Below are positions 11,871 through 22,500 of a stretch of DNA of 64,000 bases, piece after piece (position 1 is the first letter of the stretch; every line of letters begins with the position of its first letter). A program made the position numbers and the translations under genes. The DNA is from Craspedostauros australis (lineage: Eukaryota > Bacillariophyta > Bacillariophyceae > Mastogloiales > Achnanthaceae). The DNA lies in assembly GCA_026770025.1 (NCBI GenBank), contig JAMXDE010000010.1, forward strand, positions 2,046,001 to 2,110,000, given 5' to 3'. The notes below the pieces were generated by a model. The model was not told where the DNA came from. It did not search any database and worked only from the letters and a program-made list of their open reading frames with translations.

Positions 11871-14800
11871 TCAGCCGTTCATCAGGCTGAGCCGCTTCAC
11901 GACTTGCAATGCCTCTAGCTCCTCCTCACTTGAGTGCTCTGTTTCTTGCGGCTCGAAGTCCTCAACCTTCACCTCGCCCTCGGAAATGGCATCGGCAATA
12001 TTCGCTTTGCCGTCCAGCACAGCAGCCTCGTCGGATGGCCCATCATCGGCACGGGCTGTCTTGGCGTCCGTCACCATGCCACCCTGAATCTGTTGCTGCT
12101 CCTGCTGCTGCATCATTCGCTTCATTCGTTCCAGCTCCTGCCTCAGGTCGGAATTCTCGCATTCCAAATGCACCACCTTGGCACGCAGCGATTGCTTCTG
12201 ATGATCAGATATTTCCGCCTCGCGATTCCTCGATGAGAATCGCACCAGCCGCGGTAGCTGCTGCTGGTGATGCGACGGATGTGGATGACCGCCGACGGCA
12301 CCGCCCGTCAACGATGACGATGTGGATGTGGGCATGTTGCCATCGCTCGAATTCGTTGAATGCTTCAGGTGGATGCGCTTGCTGTGGCCTTCGCGGACCA
12401 AGGGAGACGCGAAGCTATGCCAGCCTGTGCCTCCGGACCCGACGGTGTCAAAGTCATCGTTGAAATCAGTGTTGTCCAGATCTCCAAGATCAGGATACAG
12501 CTCCCCGCAACGTTCCTTCAACCGATTCAACGAAAAGTCCAGTGCCGTTTCGAGCCGCATCATCTCCCTCATCACTGACAGGTACGGCCAGGCGGCGATC
12601 TGCCCGAACTTCAGGTAGCCCTCCATGTCACGAGCCGTGGGGTTCACCAAAGCCTTCATCCCGAAGGTTTGCATCGCAGTGAAGCGCGGCACCAGGGTCA
12701 GGTTGCCGTGATACTTTTGCTTGAATACCTTGGATACGTCCTGCCCGAAGACGCGGGGGAACAGACCCAACCTGCTGAGCTTCAGCGCGCGGCTTCGGAT
12801 GTCCCATTCCAGCGTCTGGAAGATCGCCCAGTACAGACTTCGGCTGCTGGGATGGTGCTCCTTGCGCAGGAATGGCCTCACGTGGAAGTTGGTCTGCGCC
12901 ACGACGTAGTTCGACACGTTGAACATGGTCGAGATGCGTTGGAATGGCAAATCCGCCTGCACGGATCCGTCGATCCACTCCACCCCATCGACCTCGAAGG
13001 GCTCCAACGTCCCGTTGCTGCTCTTGGCCTGGAGCTTCGCGGGTGCCATCACACCGGGCAACGCGCAGCTCGCCGCCACAGCACTGGCGAGTGTGACGTG
13101 GGGCGTGGAGATGTGGTTGAGCAGCAACCGCTGCAGGGTGTTTCCACTGGCGCGGCTTGCCGACACGGTGATGCAAACGTGTTTACCCGTGCGCTCGAAG
13201 GCTTCCTCGAAGGTGATGTCGGAGTAGTAGAACTCGCACGTCCTTCGGAACTCGGAGCTGTCCACCAGGAGGCGGTGTTTGAACCAGTACGTGATCATGT
13301 CCTTGACCGGTGGGAACCAACGGATGTTCTCCCTCTTCATGCGACCCGTCTTCATGAAATTGGTCGACACGGTGGGGACGCACACGTGCTCGTACAGCTC
13401 CTGCGAAGATTTGATTGCGCACATGGCGGCCGTGATGCTGCCACCGGATGTGCCCGATATGACCTTGACTTCGTCGTATACTCCAGCATCGATCAACGCC
13501 CGCACCGTTCCCAGATGGTACATGGCCTGGGCTCCTCCACCCGACAGCATCAACGCTGTGCGACCCATGTTCTGCTTCATCTTGCGCAGCAGCGTCATCC
13601 GGTTGCTCAGCTCGACCAGCGGATCGGCGGATTTGGTGGGCGCTTCTGCCAACGTATCGATGCCTCTGGACACCTCGAACTGATACGCTGACATGAGCTT
13701 TCTCGATGCCGGTGAGTACCGGTACTGGCCCGATTCCGCGATGGACCTTCCGTTCTCCACAAGCAGATCCTCCAGCGTGAGATGATTGCGCTTGACGACG
13801 CCGGACAGCAGATGCTCCAAGCTTTTGTCGTCGCCGTCGTCGAATGTGTAGGCGTGCCGTGCTTCCTTGAGGCGGGCCATGGTGGATGGAAGCAAGTCGG
13901 CGGGCTTGTTCCCCAGCTCCTCGCGAATCTGATCCTTGATCTCATCCTCTGAGCTCCTTTCCATCTTCATCCGCAACGCGCCAAGCCGCTTTGCATCAAA
14001 GGTTAAGGAGTGCGCAGCACCAGACAACGATGGGGACGACGTTCGTCGGTGCGGGCTTCCTGAATCGTTGAGATCCGATTCGTAATTCTCGTACAGCGTG
14101 CGCAATGTTCCGAATGAATGCTGACGCGTGAATGGCGAAGCAGCAGTGTCGGGCTGCTCTGCTGTGTGGGCTCTGCCATGTTTGACATCCACGTTGCTGA
14201 CACCATCAATCCCCTTGCTGCTCCTATTGATACTTCCGGTTTTGCTCGAGCTTGAGTTTCTACTTGCGTTTGCTGGGTTGTCGATGTCATCCCAGGAAGA
14301 CGAAGTGGAAAGCGACGGGGATGATTTGGACGACGAGAGCTGCAGCGGTGGCAAAGCGCTGTCGTCGGCGATCTTTGTCACGTTGGGCCTTCTGAGAATG
14401 GAGATGGGCTTCTGGGCCTTGCCATTGATTCCACGGGCGGCAGCTATGCCGGAAACCGCACCTGCGCGTGAACCGACGGCACCAGTGTCGCCAATGGCAT
14501 TGTCTGTGTTTGCACCATCTTGTTGCGGTGCTGGTGGCTCGACCACTTGTATTTTGAGAAAGTCGTTGTAAGTTGTGGCCATCTCGCACTGCTTCCTCCA
14601 CTTGCGCCTCCTGGATGTGCGCTGCCTTGACCTCCTCAGGCGCTTGCTGAAGAAGAAGATGCTGTTGATGAGCCGTGAGCGCATGAGGACCTGGTAGGTC
14701 TTGAGCATGGTGAGGACGCTGACATCCGCCGCGATCATGAAGAACTGGTAGGTGACGTAAATGACCTGCAGGATGCCCATGATGACGGACGCGAGCAACC

Positions 14801-15026
14801 AGAATATCCAGGTGGATGCGGCCGTGACGGCAATGGCGAAGTAGACCCAGAGCGGCCAGAAGATGACGAGGCTGGAGAGGACCCACCAGAGGTTGTTCTG
14901 ATGGCCGAGGAAGTCTCTGGTGTTCATGTAGATGTCAGCGGCCAGGACGTAAGTGGCCTGACACTGCGTCGACGCTATCTCGAGACGGCTGACCAACCAC
15001 GAGGGAATTTCGATGGAGATCTCCAT
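11871..15026 (-). CDS. Patatin-like triacylglycerol lipase, SDP1/TGL type
   Basis: A single exon of 1051 residues from the ATG at 15026. Patatin lipases hydrolyse acyl esters with a Ser-Asp dyad. Here the oxyanion loop LSGGGAQAMYHLG (about residue 494), the nucleophile elbow GTSGGS (about 524) and the catalytic DGS (about 686) are all present, so it should be active. Two or more hydrophobic segments lie near the N-terminus (about 45-110), as in SDP1-type lipases that attach to lipid-droplet or ER membranes. A long Ser-rich linker precedes the catalytic domain, and a Gln-rich coiled coil (about 937-985) follows it. SDP1 and yeast TGL3-5 start storage-lipid breakdown; that role here is inferred from family membership. 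The protein is longer than plant SDP1 because of its linkers. Confidence 0.9.
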   Translation of the reverse strand: MEISIEIPSWLVSRLEIASTQCQATYVLAADIYMNTRDFLGHQNNLWWVLSSLVIFWPLWVYFAIAVTAASTWIFWLLASVIMGILQVIYVTYQFFMIAADVSVLTMLKTYQVLMRSRLINSIFFFSKRLRRSRQRTSRRRKWRKQCEMATTYNDFLKIQVVEPPAPQQDGANTDNAIGDTGAVGSRAGAVSGIAAARGINGKAQKPISILRRPNVTKIADDSALPPLQLSSSKSSPSLSTSSSWDDIDNPANASRNSSSSKTGSINRSSKGIDGVSNVDVKHGRAHTAEQPDTAASPFTRQHSFGTLRTLYENYESDLNDSGSPHRRTSSPSLSGAAHSLTFDAKRLGALRMKMERSSEDEIKDQIREELGNKPADLLPSTMARLKEARHAYTFDDGDDKSLEHLLSGVVKRNHLTLEDLLVENGRSIAESGQYRYSPASRKLMSAYQFEVSRGIDTLAEAPTKSADPLVELSNRMTLLRKMKQNMGRTALMLSGGGAQAMYHLGTVRALIDAGVYDEVKVISGTSGGSITAAMCAIKSSQELYEHVCVPTVSTNFMKTGRMKRENIRWFPPVKDMITYWFKHRLLVDSSEFRRTCEFYYSDITFEEAFERTGKHVCITVSASRASGNTLQRLLLNHISTPHVTLASAVAASCALPGVMAPAKLQAKSSNGTLEPFEVDGVEWIDGSVQADLPFQRISTMFNVSNYVVAQTNFHVRPFLRKEHHPSSRSLYWAIFQTLEWDIRSRALKLSRLGLFPRVFGQDVSKVFKQKYHGNLTLVPRFTAMQTFGMKALVNPTARDMEGYLKFGQIAAWPYLSVMREMMRLETALDFSLNRLKERCGELYPDLGDLDNTDFNDDFDTVGSGGTGWHSFASPLVREGHSKRIHLKHSTNSSDGNMPTSTSSSLTGGAVGGHPHPSHHQQQLPRLVRFSSRNREAEISDHQKQSLRAKVVHLECENSDLRQELERMKRMMQQQEQQQIQGGMVTDAKTARADDGPSDEAAVLDGKANIADAISEGEVKVEDFEPQETEHSSEEELEALQVVKRLSLMNG

Positions 15027-16520
15027 GTTGAGTTTCTGTCTCCACAAATGCGGGCACGAATGAATCGAATTCCGGGCTTGGCTTGATTTGCCTTCAATTG
15101 GCTCGCTTTGGTCTCTCACTTATTATATAACTCAAGCAGATCGTCAATTGAATTGAATTGCAGTGAAGGAAAACTGAGATGGTGTCGCCCCGAATGGCTG
15201 CTTGAACGTGTGCCGATGCTGACAGAAACCGCCGTGCAGCGTTTGGAAGGTGCTCGCTTGGTAGTTCAATGCCTCGCTTGCAGAAGAAGCGAGTGCGGAT
15301 GTTGTCGGGCCACGCAATGATACTCGTATGCTGCGGCGGTGTGTGATACCGTAAATGGTATAATAGAATATTGTATTATACGAGTACAGTCCTGTGCAAA
15401 GCTGAACGATGCTGGACTCGTTATTGCGTTTGTTAAGCGTCTATCCCAGGAACCTTGCGAGGATCTTGGCCAGGCGGCGAGTGGGGAATGAGATGATGAA
15501 TGAAGCAGGAGATCCACTCCAACTTGAGCTCTCTCTTGTTGTCTCTTTCTTGTGTGCTTGCTCCTTTGTGCGATGTCAAGCAAGATGGAGCGCTCGGATG
15601 GTGATGTGGTGCGATGTCACGATTGCAATCGACTGTTTGCGTCCTTGCAACGTCGGCTGTTCTTCCCCCCTGGTCGTGTGTGGCTTGGTGTGGCTCCTCT
15701 TGCGTGATAAGTACGAGCACGGTACGAGTGCGTTCCAATGCGAATTCAGCTGTCTCTTTCCGGTGAAGAATCTGTCAGCCTTGAGTGTGGGATTGTGATG
15801 TTGGGACCGTGATGTTGTGGCAAGAGTGGTTGTGTGTGTGCGTGCGTGCACTAATACGATTGTCCTCCAGCAACAATCCATGCAACTGATGATCATGGAA
15901 CGAAGAGTTGCTCTGACGATGGTGGGTGCACCTCGTGGCATCGACGTTCGTGTCTGTGGTTGTTGTTGTGGTTGTTGTTGTTTTTTGCCGCCAAAACATC
16001 AAAAAGGGAACCGCTCACGAAGAGTGGTCTGACAAGACATGACAGGACATCGACGTTTCTTTCGTGTGTGTCGTCACACAACACTCCCTGCATCACGCAC
16101 GTTGTGGAAGAAAAAGTGTCACCTTCCACCTCACCCAAGCACCCTCTTCTTGACACTCTATTCGTGATTCAAACAGCCAATGAATTCGTTCCAACAACAA
16201 TCCAGTCACTATCTTGAATGAAGCAGAAGTTGAATTCCAGATTCCGTTGAGGTCGAAAAACCGCGATCCAAGGTGTGACATCAGACACCAAAATCAGTTT
16301 TCGCTCTGTTCGGCAACGCAGAAAAGGGAAGTGGGGGAGGGAGCGAGGAAACGCGAGGAAGAACGAAGCCACGATGGTCCCCCTGTTCTGTTGTGACCGT
16401 CGTAGGCACCAACGACAACAGCGACAGCAGTAACACGTATCCGCAACAAGCAAGGCCACAGCTTCGCAACAATCCCCGTGCATAACAACACCAATACCAA
16501 GCCCCCCACCAATACAAACC
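15027..16520. other. Divergent promoter region, lipase and antenna gene
   Basis: About 1.5 kb between two divergent starts. Copies of the recurring octamer are at 15320-15327 and, inverted, at 15379-15386, flanking an AT-rich patch. Short GT-rich runs lie near 15830 and 15960. No coding ORF is supported. Confidence 0.5.
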
Positions 16521-17483
16521 ATGAAGCTCGCTCTCATCTTGACCGCCCTCACCGGCGCCAGCGCTTTCGCCCCAACCGCCCAGGCCCCACGCACATCTGC
16601 CATCGGTGCTAGCTCCATCGACGAGATCCGCGGAGCCACCCTCGAGACCGGAGGCAAGCCAGTAAGTGGGAATATCCGTAGCGTTGCCTTTCAGAGCGAA
16701 CGGTCATGACAGCGCTCCTGATCATAGTGTTGGAGTAGGCTGATCTCGAAACGCATGCCATTATCCATTTCTACACTTGCAATGATACATCTTTGCGAGG
16801 AGAGTGCAATAGTTCAATGTCCTTTTGTGAAGTGTTCATACGTGTTCATAAGAGTGCCAATGCCAGACGTAGCGTCCACGTTGGCCGGCGCACCTACGAC
16901 AACGTATTTACTCATTCTTCACCTCGATGGCCCCTCTTGCGCGATCATTCCGACACCATACGAACCCGATCCATTGTGATGGAACGCGATGCAACTTGAT
17001 ACAATGCGATGTACATAATGCAACGATACACAGTGGGATCCACTTGAGCTCGCCCAGTGGGCACCAGTGGACCACCTCCGCAAGGCCGAATTGGCCAACG
17101 GACGTTCCGCCATGCTCGCCACCGTTGGCTGGGTCTTCCCACGAATGTTCGGAACCTTCGACGGACCAGTCGACACCACCGACCCAATCCTGGCGTTCGG
17201 CAAGGCTGACCCACAGTGGTGGGCCCAGTTCATCGTCTTCTGCGCCGTCATCGAGGGCATCAAGTTCCGCGGAGAGATGAACGGAAAGTCCTTCACTGGC
17301 GAGATCGACAAGGAGGCCGCACTTGACTGGACCAGCAACTGGGGCAAGATGGACGACAAGGCCAAGGAGGATATGGCCATGAAGGAGCTCAAGAACGGAC
17401 GCCTTGCCATGATCGGAATCGCTTCCTTCGTTGCCAACTACTACATCCCAGGATCCGTCCCAGGACTCTCGGAGGGATTCTAA
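16521..17483 (+). CDS. Light-harvesting antenna protein (FCP/LHC family)
   Basis: Two exons, 16521-16661 and 17034-17483, with a 372-bp phase-0 intron (GTAAGT donor, ACACAG acceptor), encode 196 residues. The N-terminus is a textbook bipartite plastid signal: a short signal peptide and GASAFAP with cleavage before Phe. Helix 1 carries RKAELANGRSAML, helix 2 lies around WWAQFIVFCAVIEGI, and helix 3 carries KELKNGRLAMIGI; the E-x-x-N/H-x-R pairs in helices 1 and 3 bind chlorophyll and form inter-helix salt bridges. The protein binds fucoxanthin and chlorophyll a/c in the thylakoid membrane. Helix 1 has Asn where typical diatom FCPs have His (EIKHGR), which points to a divergent branch such as the RedCAP or Lhcq-like groups; phylogeny would decide. 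The intron separates the targeting peptide from the mature protein. Confidence 0.93.
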
Positions 17484-18478
17484 ATTCCGTGCAGGTACGA
17501 CAAGTACTTGTATGGTCTTGCCATGGAATGCGAAGTACGAGCAGGTAGCACATCACAGATACTCTTCTGGAGAGTGCCACCCACCACGACCAACCGATCG
17601 ATCGGCAACTAGCTGGACTGGACTGGACATAATCCGACTGGGACTGTTACGTTTGTCGATCGAAAGCGAGGTCATGGTTTCACCGACATATTCCCTCACT
17701 GAAGCATTCGGAATGATACACAATACAAATGATTCTGATGACGAAGAAGGTGTGTTCGATGACCAAATCAATCGAACGCAATCTGAAGCATGAAGAGAAG
17801 TGAAGTGGGGCTAAAACCGTTTCTTCATCTGGGATCATCGAGCGATACCCATACCCGTTGGAACGTCCCATTTGAAGGCTTGCATGGATTGATGGACAAT
17901 GCGGCGCACAGAAAAAGATGACGATGCGCCGATGCTGACTTGATGACTATTGTGGACTTGTGTATTTTACTTTCCATACACCATAATACCACTGCGTACA
18001 ATAGAGATACAAGGAAGCCCATGCGAAAAGAAATGACGTGATACCGTGTTTTTTCGTGATACTGTTTCGATGCTTTGGCATTGCCGAAGTGCGGCCACCG
18101 CCACTACCTGACTGTCTGATGATGTGCTGAGTACCATTGTATAATACTCTCCAAGCTACTACTCTTCTCGCAGTGAGCTCCAGCCTGACATTGCCTTGTT
18201 GTGGGCAGAGGTCATAGAATCGGGATGTTCCTCTGTGGCAACGCCCCATCGAACTCCGCAACGACTGACGTCAGAATGCAACAAACGAAGATCACATTCT
18301 CGCACAGACAAACGAGCTCTCCACAAATCCGTTCCGCAACAACAATACCTTCGACACCAACAGCAACGACACCAAGGCATCATAGTCCCAACCGCTCGTA
18401 CCGTACATACGTACTTTTACGCACGCGACCCTCGCACCAACTCTCTTGGTTAGCATAGAACATCAACTAGTAGGAACA
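17484..18478. other. Intergenic region between two plastid-protein genes
   Basis: One kilobase holding the antenna gene 3' UTR and the promoter and 5' UTR of the next gene, both on the plus strand. No ORF of interest and no obvious repeat. Confidence 0.5.
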
Positions 18479-19099
18479 ATGAAGGCATCACACGTGCTTG
18501 CGGGCTCTGCCTCCGCCAGAACCAGCATCGGCAGCATCCGGTCAGCCCTCGTGATGACCTTGATTCTGCTGATCGGATCCTCACACGAATCTCACGCATT
18601 CGGCATCAACAGAATCACCGGCAAGGCAGCCGGCAAGAACAACAGCAACAAGGGCAGACGCATCGCGAAGGTCATCACGCGCGATGAACTGCCAACTCTG
18701 GACCTCGGCAAGAACGGCAAGATCGTCGCCCCCACCGGCATTTCCAAGACGGACTTCTACCTCCCGACCTACACGGTCCTGAGATCCGGACCTGTCTCCT
18801 TCACCCGACGCCTGCTGGATGGAGGCAGCTACGAGCAGCGCGTCTACAAGTACATGAAGGACTTCAACGAGGATTCTGTCATGACTGCCCAGGGCAACGT
18901 GGATGCCTACCTGGCCTCCGCCGATGACTGGGCGGATCAGAAGCTCAAGGAGGAGCAGGGCGTCAGGGAGATCTACGACTACGGCAAGCCTCTTCCGTTG
19001 GAACGCGTCATCCTTGGATCGGTGTGGGGAACAACCGTCACCGCGCTGCTCTTGCGCGTGGTCTACCAGCTTGCCAACGGAAAGACCACCATCCTGTGA
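18479..19099 (+). CDS. Plastid-directed single-span membrane protein, unknown
   Basis: A single exon of 206 residues; the ATG at 18479 sits in an AACAATG context and precedes the signal peptide (VMTLILLIGSSHESHAF), with a likely Ala-Phe cleavage as in complex-plastid targeting. A basic stretch (KNNSNKGRR) serves as transit peptide. The mature part has no motif I recognise: it is acidic and helical around YKYMKDFNEDSV and ends with one hydrophobic segment (about residues 177-197; VILGSVWGTTVTALLLRVVYQ). Size, targeting and topology resemble small photosystem or thylakoid assembly proteins, and the antenna gene lies upstream on the same strand, but the role is inference only. Confidence 0.8.
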   Translation: MKASHVLAGSASARTSIGSIRSALVMTLILLIGSSHESHAFGINRITGKAAGKNNSNKGRRIAKVITRDELPTLDLGKNGKIVAPTGISKTDFYLPTYTVLRSGPVSFTRRLLDGGSYEQRVYKYMKDFNEDSVMTAQGNVDAYLASADDWADQKLKEEQGVREIYDYGKPLPLERVILGSVWGTTVTALLLRVVYQLANGKTTIL

Positions 19100-19566
19100 G
19101 CTACCAGTATTCTACGACTACTGACAATGAAAATGTGTGTGGCCATGAAGTGTGCGCAAGGCTGTGGGCACCACGTCTTCAACAGGCCCTTGTGTTCGAG
19201 AGTACCGCTTGCATACTCGCAGAAGTGCCCACAAACATTGGGTCCACTCGTAATTATGATGCTCGATGCTCCCTCAACCGAATAACCAGGCAAGGCACGG
19301 ACGCAAACAAGTCTGCTTGAAAGCCACTGAGACGAGCATACACACGCCTCTGCAGATGTCGCATTCAGGTCGAGTTGAAATAACGTTAGCCGAGAACCTA
19401 AATCGAACCGAATCGGACCCTGGTGTATGTTGATGGCGACAGAGCAACACTATTGTACTCATGCTCGTCCGCTGATTTGTGCTGATTTCACCTCGGACCA
19501 CAGCCCGACAGTTGTCTCAAGGTGTCTCTTGCCGCAGAAGGCAAGAGGGATTTCCTCTCATGCCAT
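19100..19566. other. Convergent 3' region
   Basis: A 467-bp gap between the 3' ends of the plastid membrane protein gene (plus) and the PDZ-HEAT gene (minus). Nothing else is seen. Confidence 0.5.
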
Positions 19567-22500
19567 TTATGTTGGATTAAGTCTCTGTCGGAGCTTGTCC
19601 AAACATTTGTTGGCAAAGTAGATCACATCGCGGTCCTGGCGTTCCTCCTTCGCCTTCTCGTTCTTCAGCTGCTGCAACAGAGCGAACTTAATCACCCCGC
19701 ACTCCTCATCGTCGAACACGTGGAGGACGCCGAGCAAAATCTTGCCAACATTCAATCGAACATTCGCGATCGGATCGTTCGCAAGCGACATGGTCAGCTT
19801 CACGAGCTCCCTCGCCGGTGTCATAGTCACGTCGTCACCATCGGGCTTGGACTTCCACTTGGCAGGGCAGACCCCGTTCTGGAAGATGACCTCGATCATC
19901 TTGAGGCTGAGCAAGCGCTGTCGGAAGTCATCTTGCTTGGCGCAGTTCTGCACCTGTGGGATGACAAGGTCGATCATCCATTCTGAGCTGGCATTCTCGC
20001 CATGGCTGCCCATGCTGCTGCCACCCAGACAGAGGCATTCGGCTGCTGTGCGACGCACCGCGTCGACTCTGTCCTTCATCAGGCGGAAGCACAGATTCGC
20101 AATCTCCGTCCTCGTTTCGAACTCTGTCGTGCAGCCGAGCAAGGCAGGCACGATTTCCACGGCAGTTTGACGCACACGCCACTGCTTGCTGTTGCCGAGT
20201 TCTGATAGAGTGGGGAGCAGCCTCTGCACGTGATCTTCCGACAGGACGGGCAGGAACACAGGCTTGTCCATGCTCGTGTGAGATGTTAGGGACGCCACGG
20301 ACTTCGAGTCGTCATCCTCGGTGTTGAATCGGGACCGGCGACCCTTACCTTGCTCTCGTGACGCGTTGGTCACCGCACGGAGCGCCGAACTCGCAACCTC
20401 AGGGTCTTGGTCGTGCAACAGCTTTTGCACCAGCGGAATCATCTTCTCGTCGACGTGTCGCTTCTGGTGCCGCGTTCCGGCTGGAGCCGGCACGCCTTCA
20501 ATATCAGTAGGCATGCCTTCGGGCCGTTGCAGAGCCACCAGCAGGGTCAGGAGTTCTCCGGCGGCGGTGGCAAGTGCGACACGGACGGTCGACGCCGTGT
20601 CCTTTTGCAATTTTATGGCTGCCGGGATCAGCGCCTCCAGAACGCTGGATTCTCCGGTGGGGATCACGCCCGGCGGGGATGACAGGAGCACAATCTCGGA
20701 TAGACGTGGCACGCACATCACCGCTTCTCCTCTCACCCTCTCGTCAGAATCCGTGAGCATGGCAACAAGGACGTCGATGATGACGCTGGACCAATGATCG
20801 CCAAGAGCGTCGCACAATCGATCACACTGCGCAGCGACCGCCAACCGGACGGGCGGAGCTCTGTCCTCGGCAAGTCGTGTGGCCACGGGCAACAGCTTGC
20901 ACTGGAGCAGGTACACGTCCGCAAAGATGGGATCATCACGACTGGGCAATCGGCACAGGTACCGGCTTCCCTTGGTGGCGTCTCCGAGGAACGCGTTCGG
21001 CAAATGCTCTGCCAAATGCCATGTCAGCGTCATCGCGGCTGATCTGAGCAGAGGCTCTGGATCCGTCATGGCCCTTTCGCACATCAGCACAAGCCACGGG
21101 ACGGATCTCGGGTCGTAGACCAATTCAGCGATCTCATGCAGCACGGTCGCCGTCGACTTGCGAACAATCACTTCAACGTCATGCAGCGCTCTTGTGATTA
21201 CGCCTCTCAGCTGCGAGTTTCGAATTGGTATTCGCGTCGCGGCAGCATGTTTGGGAGAAGTACAAGTTGGTGTAACAAGGAAACATGTGAGAAACCAAGC
21301 GAGCGAAGGAAGAGAGGCAACGTCGGTCCTCACAACGGACTCGCTTCTCCAAAGTCAAGTGGCTGGGTGCGATCCGTCGAGAGAGAGAGAGAGAGTATGG
21401 AAACCTTCATGTGCACTCGTACACGAGTGTACGGGTAATCCAATCGCTACCGCAATGGCAAATGCAATCGCATGATGTACTCCCACATCATCACACATTA
21501 CGCAGCATATCGCAAGCGTACATACAGACACACGTGTGAATATACTGGAACTCACCTGCAATTGGTGGGGAAAGTCGAGGTGACTCCACAACACCGGTCC
21601 AAGAGAGCATGCCGTTATTCTCGCGCTAGTGCTTCGACTTGCGGCTAGCCGATGCACCACCGCCAAGAATCGGTTGCCAGCATGCAGCCGATGTCGGTCC
21701 AGGTCCGACAGCTCCTCAATCGAGGACTGCGGCAATGCGGAAAACTCATCCACCTTGCCTTCCTGTTGCTCGTCGAGCTCGGATTGTGCGCAAAACGCCG
21801 CACATTCTGGGCTTCGCATGATCGGGCAGTTGAGGACTATGAGCTTCAGCAGACTTCCGGCTGCTCCAAGATCAGTGATGGGTCCGCCCTTTCCACCACC
21901 GCTATTGGCAGCGTCTGTCCCTGCACCTCCACCTCCTCCGGCGGTTGATGATGCATTGTCCTCGTCCGAAAGCTCCATATCCGTGTCAGCATCGAGGATG
22001 TCGCAAAGGCAGGCGATCAATTCACCGCGAAGCAAAGCCGCAGGCGGAGACGTCGGATCCGCCAAGAACGTTCGAGTTCTCTGCAACACATCTCCCAGCT
22101 GCATGAGGAGACGTTCATGCGGTGCAATGGCGGCGAGGCCTGCGGCCATCCCTGGTACCAAGGGACCTCGCCCTCGTCCTCTACCACCACGACCTCCGCG
22201 TGCCATGGGACTTCCCCGACCGCCGCGGCCTCCGGCGAAACCTCTCCCACCCGGAGTTGCGAACAGCGGTGTCTTGGGTGGTGGGTCCATCCGCTTTTTG
22301 ACAAAGTCAACCAGTACCTTGGAAACGCTCTTCGCAGCATCCAGGTAGTTTCTTGCGGTGTGGTGGTACTGGGTATGCGCATTCCTCTTCGTGCCAGCCT
22401 CTCCAACTCCATCGCCGTCTCCGGAGTTTGCAAGATGCTGCAAGCGCTCTGCTTCACGTTCCAACCCAATGACGAACAGCGTGAGGATCCAGATGATCTT

